Positions 40,855 through 48,897 of a DNA stretch of 64,000 bases are shown in pieces. The notes below the pieces were generated by a model. It saw only the letters and a list, made by a program, of their open reading frames with translations. It had not been told where the DNA came from and searched no databases. Source of the DNA: Palsa-744 sp963734815 (GTDB lineage: Bacteria > Actinomycetota > Thermoleophilia > Solirubrobacterales > Solirubrobacteraceae); NCBI GenBank assembly GCA_963734815.1, contig CAVTIH010000001.1, forward strand, positions 1,240,001-1,304,000, written 5' to 3'. Made by a program: the position numbers and the translations under genes. Every line of letters begins with the position of its first letter. Positions within the stretch are counted from its first letter, which is position 1.

Positions 40855-42138
40855 CTATGTGCGCCGCCGGACGGGCTCCAGCGTCACGACACGGGAACTG
40901 AAGCCTCGGCCCGTCAGCGTCACGTCGAGCGGCCCGTTGCCGAGGTGCGACAACAGCGTCAGGTTCTGCGGGGAGAGGACCGCGCGTACAGCGGTGCTAT
41001 AGCCCGGCGCGATCGCGAAGCGGATAGAGGTAAGGCGCACGGTGCGGGTGCGGTCGTATGACACGCTCCGCGTGTCGCCGCGTCGCACGACCAGCTCTTC
41101 TCGCACCCTGATCGTCGCCTCGACGTCGCCCGTGCAGATTCCCCCTTCGTTGTCGCAGCTGAGCACGATTGAGACGCCATTCCCCGCCAGGGTAAGCGAC
41201 CGGCTGCTGGCGATGCCCGGCAGCGTGAGCGCCGCGAGAGTGTTGGCCGGCAGGGATGTCGAGACGGGCGGGGCGCTTGCAAGCGCCTCCGCCCAGCCTC
41301 TGACCCACGCGGAGATCACGTCGACGCGCATAAACACTGACGGGCTGGTGGTGGCGCATTCGCCATACACATGGTCGGCGACACCGATCTGCACCATGCC
41401 CCCAACCGCCGACGGTTTCGCTAGGAGCAACGGGCCGCCGCTGTCCCCCTCGCACGCGCCCGTTTGGCCGCTGGGTGCATCCATCACGCAGATCTGACTC
41501 GCCGGACTGAACGGAGGCGCTTCGTGTTCGCAGCGTTCCGCGTGCTGCACGACCGTCGGCGCCCACTGCAACCGTTCGCTCGGGGCCTCCTGGTTGTAAT
41601 ACGTCCGACCCCATCCGGCCAGGAGCGCCTTCGTGCCGCCACGCGGGCTCGGTGCGAACGTGACCGCGGGCGCGCTGGTAGGGGTGGATAGCTCGAGCAG
41701 CGCGACATCGCCAACATCGGTGCGACGGTCAAAGCAGGAACAGACAATCACCCTGGTGACGCCCGACACCTGCCTTTCCGTTGTGGGTGCGTCCCAGTCC
41801 ACGTTGCCGGTCACGACCTGGTAGCCCGAGGCTTCGTTGAGGATCCCGGTCTGCATGTTCTCGGCACAATGCGCTGCCGTCAGGACCAGGTTCGGCGCGA
41901 CTACCGTCCCGGAGCACCGCCCTGCACCATCGCCACGAATGTTGAGGACGTAAGCCATCCACGGGAACGTGTCGGGTTCCGCGGTCTGCCCGCCGACCAC
42001 TGCTATGTGAGCGCCGGCGCTCCGTAGAGCACGATGCATTCTTGTCGTCGCGCTAGCACCCGACGGGACGGCGACAGAGGTCGCCAGAACAGCGACGACG
42101 AGAACGCCCCACCTCGCCGCGCGCCATCGGGTTACCAC
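40855..42138 (-). CDS. Exported chymotrypsin-fold (S1) serine protease
   Basis: From GTG 42138 (GGAG nine bases upstream) the 427-residue protein has a basic start and signal core (RWGVLVVAVLATSVAVPSGASA). The mature enzyme begins near AVVGGQTAEPDTFPWMAYV and carries LTAAHCAE (His), DVGDVALLEL (Asp) and GACEGDSGGPLLL (Ser). The S1 pocket position six residues before the Ser is Gly, which argues against trypsin specificity. Several cysteine pairs fit disulphides. About 150 C-terminal residues form a separate beta-rich domain. It is cargo of the element. Confidence 0.9.
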   Translation of the reverse strand: MVTRWRAARWGVLVVAVLATSVAVPSGASATTRMHRALRSAGAHIAVVGGQTAEPDTFPWMAYVLNIRGDGAGRCSGTVVAPNLVLTAAHCAENMQTGILNEASGYQVVTGNVDWDAPTTERQVSGVTRVIVCSCFDRRTDVGDVALLELSTPTSAPAVTFAPSPRGGTKALLAGWGRTYYNQEAPSERLQWAPTVVQHAERCEHEAPPFSPASQICVMDAPSGQTGACEGDSGGPLLLAKPSAVGGMVQIGVADHVYGECATTSPSVFMRVDVISAWVRGWAEALASAPPVSTSLPANTLAALTLPGIASSRSLTLAGNGVSIVLSCDNEGGICTGDVEATIRVREELVVRRGDTRSVSYDRTRTVRLTSIRFAIAPGYSTAVRAVLSPQNLTLLSHLGNGPLDVTLTGRGFSSRVVTLEPVRRRT

Positions 42139-42507
42139 AGGGGAGCGCTCCGACAACTCGCCAGTTGCCTCCGACGTGCATCCGTGGAGGACTAAGCGCA
42201 CGCGCGTCGACTCCCAGCGCACTCGTGCCAGACTAGGCGCGTGTTGATCATGCGACCGAGCGCCACCGAAATCACCCAAGAGATATCGGCACGAACCGTC
42301 AACCGTTGAAGCGCAACCGCAAAGCCGGCTTGGCGCGCTCCGCAGCTGCTCGGGAGCGAACGCGACCGCTTCACGAATCGACCTACAGATCCCCGCCCTG
42401 GACGAGCCACAGTCGTCGGCGCCGACGCCGAGCTCGCGTCTGCGTCCGTGGAGAAAGCGAGCGTGTTGGTCCACCACATACGTGCGCGAACTTCCGGGCT
42501 CGAGCAG
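42139..42507. other. 369-bp spacer inside the element
   Basis: I find no supported gene. On the minus strand a TTGACG (42,294-42,299 on the plus coordinates) lies upstream of the protease gene but lacks a convincing -10 at 16-18 bases. The spacer separates the protease from the membrane-protein gene, which reads the same way, so the protease likely has its own promoter here. Confidence 0.35.
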
Positions 42508-43077
42508 TCAGGTGACGTCGATGGTTTTGACGGCGTAGTCGCCGTCGGGCAGCGCGAGGCGGACGTGGACGATGCCGGGCCGGGGGAGTGTGTAGCGCAC
42601 CCTGAATCCGCCATTGCTGGCGTTCGTGGACGCGAGCTCGTACCACGGTCCTGATTCCCACTCGCCTTCCACGATGATGGGGCCACTTTCGCCTGGGGGC
42701 AGCGTGCCGGTGACCGTCATGTATGTGCCGCGGGGCACCGAGCTTGGGCCGCTCATCGTGGTGTAGCGCGGGGAGGGAGGCGCTGGCGTGGTGCTCGTGG
42801 GCGACGTCTGTGGCAGCCGTAGATACGGCGTCCGAGCAGGTCCGTTCGAGGGAGGGCTGATCGTGCGCTGGGCGGAATGGTTGAGCGCACCGCTGTAATA
42901 CGCCACTGCGGCTGCGATCAGTACGAGCGCGGCGAGGGTCTCTCTCAGCGTTCGGTGCCTACCGACGGCTTTTGGGCTGGACCGCGTGGGTGCCCGACTG
43001 GTTGAGCGCGTGGTCCCGAAGAAGCGCTGGCGCTCCGCGTTGGTCCATTTGGCCCAGTCTCGCTCCTGCCAGCCCAC
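42508..43077 (-). CDS. Single-pass membrane-anchored protein with exported beta domain
   Basis: From GTG 43077 the 189-residue protein starts GWQERDWAKWTNAERQRFFG, a cytoplasmic motif seen at the front of several actinobacterial membrane proteins. One hydrophobic helix follows (ETLAALVLIAAAVAYYSGAL, about residues 48-67). A Pro/Thr/Ser linker leads to an Ig-like domain of about 75 residues (PRGTYMTVTGTLPPGESGP ... GIVHVRLALPDGDYAVKTIDVT). The function is unknown. A TTG at 43149 would lengthen it by 24 residues. It is element cargo. Confidence 0.7.
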   Translation of the reverse strand: MGWQERDWAKWTNAERQRFFGTTRSTSRAPTRSSPKAVGRHRTLRETLAALVLIAAAVAYYSGALNHSAQRTISPPSNGPARTPYLRLPQTSPTSTTPAPPSPRYTTMSGPSSVPRGTYMTVTGTLPPGESGPIIVEGEWESGPWYELASTNASNGGFRVRYTLPRPGIVHVRLALPDGDYAVKTIDVT

Positions 43078-43090
43078 GAGATAAGTCTTT

Positions 43091-43222
43091 CTAGCCTCTC
43101 GGCCGTCGAAGCAGCTTGGCTTCAGCTTCGAGGCCGACGGGAGATGCAAGCGCTTGGGTCCCGAACGCGGTGAGCAGGAGAGCTGCAGCAGGCAGCGCTA
43201 CGCACGCCGCGCTCTCGGACAT
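43091..43222 (-). other. Signal-peptide-like orphan reading frame
   Basis: A minus-strand ATG frame of 43 codons reads MSESAACVALPAAALLLTAF and then GTQALASPVG, a textbook export signal, before stopping. It overlaps the upstream part of the membrane-protein gene. It may be the decayed front of a lost exported protein, or chance; no family is recognisable. Confidence 0.3.
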
Positions 43223-43608
43223 GTGTCTATACATGCCGCTCTAATCGACAGGTGGATTTAGAGGCTTGAGCGCGATTCTGAGTATCGGACTCATCTGTGC
43301 CTCGGTGTTGGCATGCCCGCTGAACGGTCGGCGCGGCCTCCACCGCATCGTTCGCCTGCGGCACGCGCTGCCCGGCCTCGGGCTGCCAGCCCCTCAGCGA
43401 GCGCGGCCGAGGTTTCCGTAGACAGCTTTGTGCAACAGGCCACTGTGAGGAAGCGAGCGTCGCGATCAACCCTCCGCGGACGCATGCCTCGGACGACCGA
43501 GCACTCGTTGTGGGTTCGTGCCGAGTCGCGCTCGTGTTCTTCAAGGAGCGAGCGTATCCGCTCAACCGATACGTGCGCGCCCCTGCGAGGCTGTGAGCGG
43601 CCTGCCTT
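43223..43608. other. Spacer downstream of the relaxase gene
   Basis: No convincing gene is found. A minus-strand frame (43,227-43,934) overlaps the relaxase in another frame and is Pro/Ser/Arg/Thr-rich, as expected of a GC-driven shadow. The segment lacks repeats or hairpins that I can define. Confidence 0.35.
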
Positions 43609-46257
43609 TCAGCGTCCTCGATCCGCGCTGTCGTCGCGGGTGCGATTGAGGTTCCGTGCCGGTGGGATGAGCTGCCGAGCGAGGTGCAGTGGCCGCAGCG
43701 AACGGAGGTCGAACCCGGTTCCCCATCGGTGGTCGGGCTGCTCGGGATGAGCGAGCGATGGGGTCTTGGCGCGGCTGTTGCACATCTGTTGGGCGAGGCG
43801 TGTGATGCGTGCGGCGTCTTGTCCTTCGGTGCCGAGGTCGTCGCGTGCGATGAACCAGTCCGTGCCGTGGCGGGCACGGGTCGCCTCGACGTAGGCGGTC
43901 TCCTTGCTGGTCTGCCAGCCACCGGTGAGCACAACGGAACGCTCTACGGTCGCGCCCTGCTGGCGGTAGACATGCTGCGCGTAGGCAAGCCTCAGCGACT
44001 CCAGATCCTCGCCGGCGAGCTGGACTCTGCGCTGTGATCCGTCGATCGTGACGGTCACGCCCCGCTCGTGGATGGCGCTCACTTGGCCGCGTGTGCCGTT
44101 CTCGACCCGCGGCTGCCCTTGGGGGCGGTGCTGCGCGGTGAACGCGATCAGGTCGCCTTCGCGTAGGCCGTAGTGGACCCCGGGTAGCGGGATCTCGTGG
44201 TGTCCGAGTTCGCCGCGCTCTGCGCGTAGGTGTTGGGCGCGGGCGTTGAGCCGGTCGATCTCCGTGTTCGCCGCGTCGGCGATCAAGGCGACCTCGCGGA
44301 TATCGCACCCGTTCGTGAGCGTGGCCCATGTTTGTACGGCTTGCTCTGCTGCTTGGTCGCGGGTGTCGGAGAGGTGCAGCTGGCCGCGAGAGGCGTAGTG
44401 CGCCATCGCGCGCTCTGGTTCTCCTGCGCGTAGTGCTTGCCACGCGCGTTGGTCGGCGGGGTCCTTGGTGCGGTGGATGTCGGTGAGTTCGGTGGTGGGT
44501 GTGTGCTCGGTGAGCCGGTCGAACATGCCGCCGGGGCCGATCGAGGGGAGCTGCTTGCCGTCGCCGACAGCGATCAGCTTCGCCCCGGAGCGCTCCACCA
44601 GCCCGGTCAGCGCGTCGAGGCGCTTGTGGTCGACCATCCCCGCCTCGTCCAGGATTACTGTTGTGTCCCTGCCGACGTGGATGGCCCCCGTGTTCGCGCG
44701 GGCTACCAGCGAGTCCAGAGTGAGTGTCTGCCCGGCGAGCGCAGGGCTGTCCGCGCCGAGCCGCTCTGCGGTGGACCCGGACACCGCGACCCCGATCGTC
44801 TCCCGCCCGGCGTACTGCTCCGCACGGGCGGCGGCGTCGATCACCACACCCTTGCCGGTCCCCGCCGGCCCGACGAGGACCGCGGCGCGCTCAGGACCAG
44901 TGAGGACTGCGAGCGCGTGGTGTTGCTCGGGGCTGAGCGGTCCGCCGATGCGCTCGGCTGCCTCACGCGCAGCGTTATCGCGTGCGACGTGGCCGACGTC
45001 TCGGCCTGCGGGTTGGGCGAGCTGTGCGGCGCGGCGCTCGATCGCCTGCTCCTGCGCGCGAACCGCGAGGGTGGTCATGCGTCCGCCCTCCAGCGTGAGC
45101 ACGCGCCGGTCGCGGACCATCTCCCGGGCGACGGCAAGCGCCTGATCCGGCGCCATCTCCCCGGCGGCCTGCTCCAGCACGATCGCGCGCAGGTCGCGCT
45201 CCTGGAAGACGGCGTGCTGCTCGGTCAGCTTCGCCTCGACACGATCCTCGATCGCGCGCTCGGCCGTTGGCCGCTCGGATGCACCGATCAGTCGCACCGC
45301 CTCATCCGGGCCGAATCCGTGATCGCGAGCGGTCTGTGTCCACACTCGTTGTAGGTCAGAGCGTGTGGTCAGCTCCTTGGACCGGCGGTTCTCGAGCGCG
45401 AGGTTACGAAGCTCGCCGCGTTCGGGTGCGCGGCCGTAGCGGGCACGGAAGCGCTCCGCGGCGCGTGCGACCTCACGGGAGCGACCGGAGAACGCCTGGC
45501 AAAGCTCGTGGGGGACACCGGCGATCTCGAAGTACCGGCCATCCTTGCCGGTGCCCTGCTCGATCGTGTATCCCTCCCGCGTGAGCTCGTCGGCGAGCGC
45601 GGTGCGGTAGAACGCGCCCATCTCCCGTGCGGAGCGGAAGATCGGCCGCGACGCGACCGCCACAATCCGGTCGTCCTCGCGGACAGCGCCGGTGATCACG
45701 ACATGACTGTGCAGCTGCGGGTCTGGGGCCTGGGCGCCCTGGACTCCGCGGGCGGTGGTGTGTCGGTACTCGGTGGCGATCACGTCCTTGGCGTGCTCTT
45801 CCACGACCTGCCCGCTGTAGCGACGACGCACGACTGGCACCTGCTTGCGCAGATGGTGGATGGTCTGCTCGACCGCCCTGGCATGGGCCTGCTCGATCTG
45901 CTCGCGCTGCCACGGGTCGCCGAGCGCCCATACGGTCGAGACGGACTTCGGTGCGCTGAACGTCACGTCGATCCCGCCGCCCCGGCCGCCGCCGGCGCCC
46001 TCCGGACGAAGCCACCGGCCGGTGCCTGGGTGATGGCCCTCCATCAGCGCGATGAAGTCCGCGCCATCCACCGGCCCGCCGGCCTGAACCCCGAGCCTCT
46101 CCAGGGTCTCGGCATCGGCCAGCCAGCGGCCGGGGGCCTGCGCCATCTCCCCATCGGGTGTCAGGTAGTAGTCCCCGCGCTCGGGCTCCACCGTCTTGCT
46201 CTCCAGGTAGCGCGCGTACCCACCGCCCCGAGACGCACCTATGCTCGCCGCAGTCAT
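43609..46257 (-). CDS. MobF-family conjugative relaxase with helicase domain (TrwC/TraI type)
   Basis: The 882-residue protein nicks oriT and unwinds the strand for transfer. The N-terminal relaxase domain (about 1-290) has Tyr candidates in SRGGGYARYLESKT and GDYYLTPDG, FSAPKSVST and the metal-binding HSHVVITGAV. The helicase part (about 430-800) has Walker A VLVGPAGTGKGVVIDA, Walker B VILDEAGMVD, AVGDGKQLPSIG and the motif VI-like LAYAQHVYRQQGATVE. In Walker A, Gly replaces the usual Thr after Lys. ATG 46257 gives MTAASIGASRGGG, matching MobF starts; an upstream ATG is rejected. Confidence 0.92.
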   Translation of the reverse strand: MTAASIGASRGGGYARYLESKTVEPERGDYYLTPDGEMAQAPGRWLADAETLERLGVQAGGPVDGADFIALMEGHHPGTGRWLRPEGAGGGRGGGIDVTFSAPKSVSTVWALGDPWQREQIEQAHARAVEQTIHHLRKQVPVVRRRYSGQVVEEHAKDVIATEYRHTTARGVQGAQAPDPQLHSHVVITGAVREDDRIVAVASRPIFRSAREMGAFYRTALADELTREGYTIEQGTGKDGRYFEIAGVPHELCQAFSGRSREVARAAERFRARYGRAPERGELRNLALENRRSKELTTRSDLQRVWTQTARDHGFGPDEAVRLIGASERPTAERAIEDRVEAKLTEQHAVFQERDLRAIVLEQAAGEMAPDQALAVAREMVRDRRVLTLEGGRMTTLAVRAQEQAIERRAAQLAQPAGRDVGHVARDNAAREAAERIGGPLSPEQHHALAVLTGPERAAVLVGPAGTGKGVVIDAAARAEQYAGRETIGVAVSGSTAERLGADSPALAGQTLTLDSLVARANTGAIHVGRDTTVILDEAGMVDHKRLDALTGLVERSGAKLIAVGDGKQLPSIGPGGMFDRLTEHTPTTELTDIHRTKDPADQRAWQALRAGEPERAMAHYASRGQLHLSDTRDQAAEQAVQTWATLTNGCDIREVALIADAANTEIDRLNARAQHLRAERGELGHHEIPLPGVHYGLREGDLIAFTAQHRPQGQPRVENGTRGQVSAIHERGVTVTIDGSQRRVQLAGEDLESLRLAYAQHVYRQQGATVERSVVLTGGWQTSKETAYVEATRARHGTDWFIARDDLGTEGQDAARITRLAQQMCNSRAKTPSLAHPEQPDHRWGTGFDLRSLRPLHLARQLIPPARNLNRTRDDSADRGR

Positions 46258-46302
46258 CACATGGGTGATGACCCTCAACGCGCCGAACCGGCCAAGCAAT
46301 TC

Positions 46303-46351
46303 GCACAGCGCTCGCTGTGCCACGGCACAGCCGTGCATGTTGTCTGTACGG
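46303..46351 (+). other. Candidate origin of transfer (oriT)
   Basis: Two perfect hairpins stand side by side: GCACAGCG-CT-CGCTGTGC (46303-46320) and CACGGC-ACA-GCCGTG (46321-46335). Next comes GCATGTTGTCTGTACGG, whose TTGTCT-GTA resembles the R388 nic site of MobF relaxases (TATTGTCT, cut, ATAG). In R388 a hairpin also lies 5' of the nic. The position next to the relaxase gene fits. The predicted cut is after 46345. This is an inference from motif similarity only. Confidence 0.4.
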
Positions 46352-46611
46352 GCTTTTTGTCGTGCCGAGGCGCGCGTGGTGGCGCAGCCAGACGAGTCGA
46401 CCGTCGGGGTCGCGTCGAGCGCTTCGTGGTGGGATGGCTCGTTGGTGGTGCGGGCGACTGACCGAGCGAAGCGCAGGTGTCAGGGGCTTGTGGCCTGCCG
46501 CGCGGCTTTGCCCTTCGAGGGCGTTTGAGATGTGCGCGCCAATGTCGCGCCCGCGCCGGTTCTTCACGCAATCTCTTGGCCGGTCCGTGCAGGTTGGGGT
46601 CTGTAACCGCG

Positions 46612-46851
46612 ATGGCCCCAATATCCCCACGTACGGCAGTCACCCTTGCGGACCGGAAGCAGAGCGCGGCCGCCCTCGCCCTCAGCGTCGAGCAGGCATG
46701 CGAAGCGCTGGGCGTGTCGTGGGACACTTGGCGCGCGCATATCGAGCCCGACGTGCGCCTCGTGCGTGTTGGGCGCCGCAAGCTGATCCCGGTCAGCGAG
46801 CTGCAGGCTTGGCTTGACCGGCACGCCGAAAGCGTCGGTGTGGGGGAGTAG
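46612..46851 (+). CDS. Excisionase/MerR-like helix-turn-helix protein
   Basis: The 79-residue protein contains SVEQACEALGVSWDTWRAHIEPDVRLVRVGRRKLIPVSELQAWLDRHA in segments, the winged helix of Xis/DNA-binding excisionases (helix-turn-helix followed by a beta-wing and final helix). It is likely the recombination directionality factor for the integrase 120 bases downstream. ATG 46612 is the start; longer upstream frames have no similarity. It may also regulate the relaxase promoter, which faces away. Confidence 0.85.
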   Translation: MAPISPRTAVTLADRKQSAAALALSVEQACEALGVSWDTWRAHIEPDVRLVRVGRRKLIPVSELQAWLDRHAESVGVGE

Positions 46852-46972
46852 CGTGTCGAGCTATCTGCAAAGCGCCCCCGCACCGTGGTCGCGGCCGGGG
46901 GCATGACACAGGAGGTTCAGCTCCCATGCAATTGGCACCGTACACCGCGGCATCGTCTGGAGGTGATTGCTG

Positions 46973-48184
46973 ATGGCCACCGGAGTGCGTCAACGCCACG
47001 GCAACGGATGCAACGGCAAGGGTCGCTGCGACTGTCCGTGGCGTGCGGAGGTCTACTCGAAGCGCGACGACTGCAAGCTGCGCAAGACGTTCCCGACGCA
47101 GGCGGCGGCGAAGGTCTGGCGGGCGGATAAGCTCGCCGCGGCGAACAAGGGCAAGCTCCGTGCGCCCACGTCCATGACCGTCCGGCAGGCCGCCGAGGCG
47201 TTCATGGCCGGCGCCCGCGACGGCTCTATCCCGACGGCATCGGGCACCCGCTACAAGCCCGCGACGCTCCGGGGCTACAGGGTCGGGCTCAACAAACGTC
47301 TATTGCCGACGCTGGGCGGCATGCGCCTGTCGGATGTCGAGCGCCGCGACGTGCAGGAGCTCGCCAACCGGCTGACGAGCGAAGGGCTGAGCGCGAGCAC
47401 CGTGCAGAACACGCTCGACCCGCTGCGCGTCATCTACCGGCGTGCGATCCGCGACGAAGAGGTCACGGCCGACCCGACCGAGCGGCTTGAGCTACGCCGG
47501 CCCGATGGTCGGCGGGAGCGGATCGCCGACCCTACCGAGGCGGCGGCGCTCATCGCTGCGATCGCTGAGGGCGAGCGGGCGCTGTGGGCGTGCGCGTTCT
47601 ACGCCGGCTTGCGGCGCGGGGAGCTGCGTGCGCTGCACTGGGGCGACGTCGACTTGGCGGCCCGCGTGATCCACATCTCGCGGGGCTGGGATGCGATCGA
47701 GCGCGAGCAGCCGGTGAAGAGTGCTGCGGGCAACCGGCGGGTGCCGATTCTCGAGCCGCTCGCGGGGGAGCTGGCCGCGCACAAGCTCCGCACCGAAGGC
47801 TCTAGCGACGCGCTGGTGTTCGGCAGGACCGCCGCCGAGCCCTTCAACCCGGAAACCATCCGGCGGAACGCGCTCGTGGCGTGGGGCTGGCAGGAAGTCC
47901 CGAACGAGGAAGCGGATGGTCCGAGGACGATCCTCGCCAAGGTGCGAGACGACGCACAGCAGCCGATCACGCTGCATGAGGCGCGGCACACCTGCGCGTC
48001 GCTGTTGATCGCCGCGGGCGTGAACGCGAAGGCGCTGAGCGTCATCATGGGCCACGCGACGATTGCCATGACGTTCGACACCTACGGCCACCTGATGCCG
48101 GGCGGGCTGGATGAGGCGGCGGCTGCCGCGAACGCCTATCTGGCAGGCGACGGGAAGCGTCCGGCGCTCAGGCTCGTGGGGTGA
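46973..48184 (+). CDS. Tyrosine-type site-specific integrase
   Basis: The 403-residue recombinase inserts the element at the tRNA-Gln 3' end. The N-terminal arm-binding domain has a CNGKGRCDC/CPWR motif (cysteine-rich) and RKTFPTQAAAKVWRADK, then a SAM-like core-binding domain (MTVRQAAEAF, TVQNTLDPLRVIYRRAI). Catalytic residues are Arg in AGLRRGELRALHW, HEARHTCAS (His, Arg), MGHAT and the nucleophile Tyr in TFDTYGHLMP. ATG 46973 has GGAGG nine bases upstream. It ends 140 bases before attR. Confidence 0.95.
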   Translation: MATGVRQRHGNGCNGKGRCDCPWRAEVYSKRDDCKLRKTFPTQAAAKVWRADKLAAANKGKLRAPTSMTVRQAAEAFMAGARDGSIPTASGTRYKPATLRGYRVGLNKRLLPTLGGMRLSDVERRDVQELANRLTSEGLSASTVQNTLDPLRVIYRRAIRDEEVTADPTERLELRRPDGRRERIADPTEAAALIAAIAEGERALWACAFYAGLRRGELRALHWGDVDLAARVIHISRGWDAIEREQPVKSAAGNRRVPILEPLAGELAAHKLRTEGSSDALVFGRTAAEPFNPETIRRNALVAWGWQEVPNEEADGPRTILAKVRDDAQQPITLHEARHTCASLLIAAGVNAKALSVIMGHATIAMTFDTYGHLMPGGLDEAAAAANAYLAGDGKRPALRLVG

Positions 48185-48324
48185 AAGCTCGGGCCAATCT
48201 TGGGCCAGTCGTGTACTGATTCGGGCGGATTCAGCCGGACTCGGCCGGATAAGCAATCGGACGTTTCGCCTGCACTGGAGCCATATTTGGCTCTGACGCA
48301 GGGATTGCGCGATCCACTGCCCAC

Positions 48325-48362
48325 GGTTCGAGTCCCTGTCCCGGAGTACGCTTGCGCCCCGT
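48325..48362 (+). repeat. attR direct repeat (38 bp)
   Basis: An exact copy of 39803-39840, carrying only the 3' half of tRNA-Gln from the T arm on. Upstream bases (CTGCCCAC) differ from the tRNA, so this is not a second tRNA gene. Confidence 0.92.
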
Positions 48363-48466
48363 AAAGACGGAGTGTTACGCGTTTCGGGAGGCCGCTCGTG
48401 CCAGGATTCGTGCCAGTCGGGCGATCGCAGCCTGATCGAGTGTCCCGGAGCAGGTATCGTGAACGC

Positions 48467-48781
48467 GTGTTTGATGATGCGGTGATCGAGGAGGCTGGCC
48501 GTCGGTTGTCGGAGGCCGCGCCACCGAGCTCACGGGTGATCCTGTTTGGCTCGGCTGCGCGCGGGGAGATGACGCGGGATAGCGATCTGGACTTTTTGGT
48601 GATCGAGCGGGAGGTCGAGAATCCCGCCTTGGAGTCGGTGCGGCTGCGTAGGGTGCTGGGGGATGTGTTGGTCCCCATGGACATTATCGTCGCGAGCGAG
48701 CACCGGGTGCAGGAGTGGCGTGACGTGCGCGGAAGCCTCATTCACGCGGCGCTGACTGGCGGCCGCGAGCTTGTCGTCTGA
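48467..48781 (+). CDS. MNT-type nucleotidyltransferase, second copy outside the element
   Basis: The 104-residue protein is about 87% identical to the MNT at 39,945 and keeps VILFGSAARGEMTRDSDLDFLVIE with both metal-binding Asp residues. GTG 48467 is the matching start. Differences cluster at GDVLVPMDIIV. It lies just right of attR, in the same direction and at the same distance from the repeat as the element copy. Its partner HEPN is broken, so it is an orphan. Confidence 0.85.
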   Translation: MFDDAVIEEAGRRLSEAAPPSSRVILFGSAARGEMTRDSDLDFLVIEREVENPALESVRLRRVLGDVLVPMDIIVASEHRVQEWRDVRGSLIHAALTGGRELVV

Positions 48782-48897
48782 TGGCAAGCGAGCAGGATCT
48801 CGCGGAGCAGCTTCTACGCCGCGCTGGCGAGGACGCGGCCGGGGCCAAAGGGATGCTGCCGATCGACGAAGTAGCGGAGATGGTGGCTGAGAGGTGA
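48781..48897 (+). pseudogene. HEPN gene with internal deletion
   Basis: The first 32 codons (MASEQDLAEQLLRRAGEDAAG ... MLPIDEVAE) match the intact HEPN at 40,259. They then jump directly to the DNA that follows the intact gene (GATGGTGGCTGAGAGG, 40685-40700 in the other copy). Relative to that copy, 328 bases (40357-40684) are missing, which shifts the frame and ends it after 38 codons. The toxin is therefore lost. Confidence 0.85.

Larger units (their letters stand above)
39803..48362. mobile_element. 8.5-kb integrative mobilizable element in tRNA-Gln
   Basis: The element is bounded by identical 38-bp direct repeats, attL 39803-39840 and attR 48325-48362, which begin in the T arm of tRNA-Gln. 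It holds, in order, an MNT/HEPN pair (+), an exported serine protease (-), a membrane-anchored protein (-), a MobF relaxase-helicase (-), a candidate oriT, an excisionase-like protein (+) and a tyrosine integrase (+) next to attR. There is no replication initiator and no type IV secretion gene, so it would need a helper to move between cells. The left attachment restores a complete tRNA. Confidence 0.9.

Noticed and set aside
43227..43934. A 235-codon minus frame overlapping the relaxase end
   Set aside because: It overlaps a certain gene in another frame and is Pro/Arg/Ser-rich without motifs.
48325..48362. A second tRNA-Gln
   Set aside because: Only the T arm and 3' acceptor half are present; the 5' half and anticodon are missing, so it is the attR copy.
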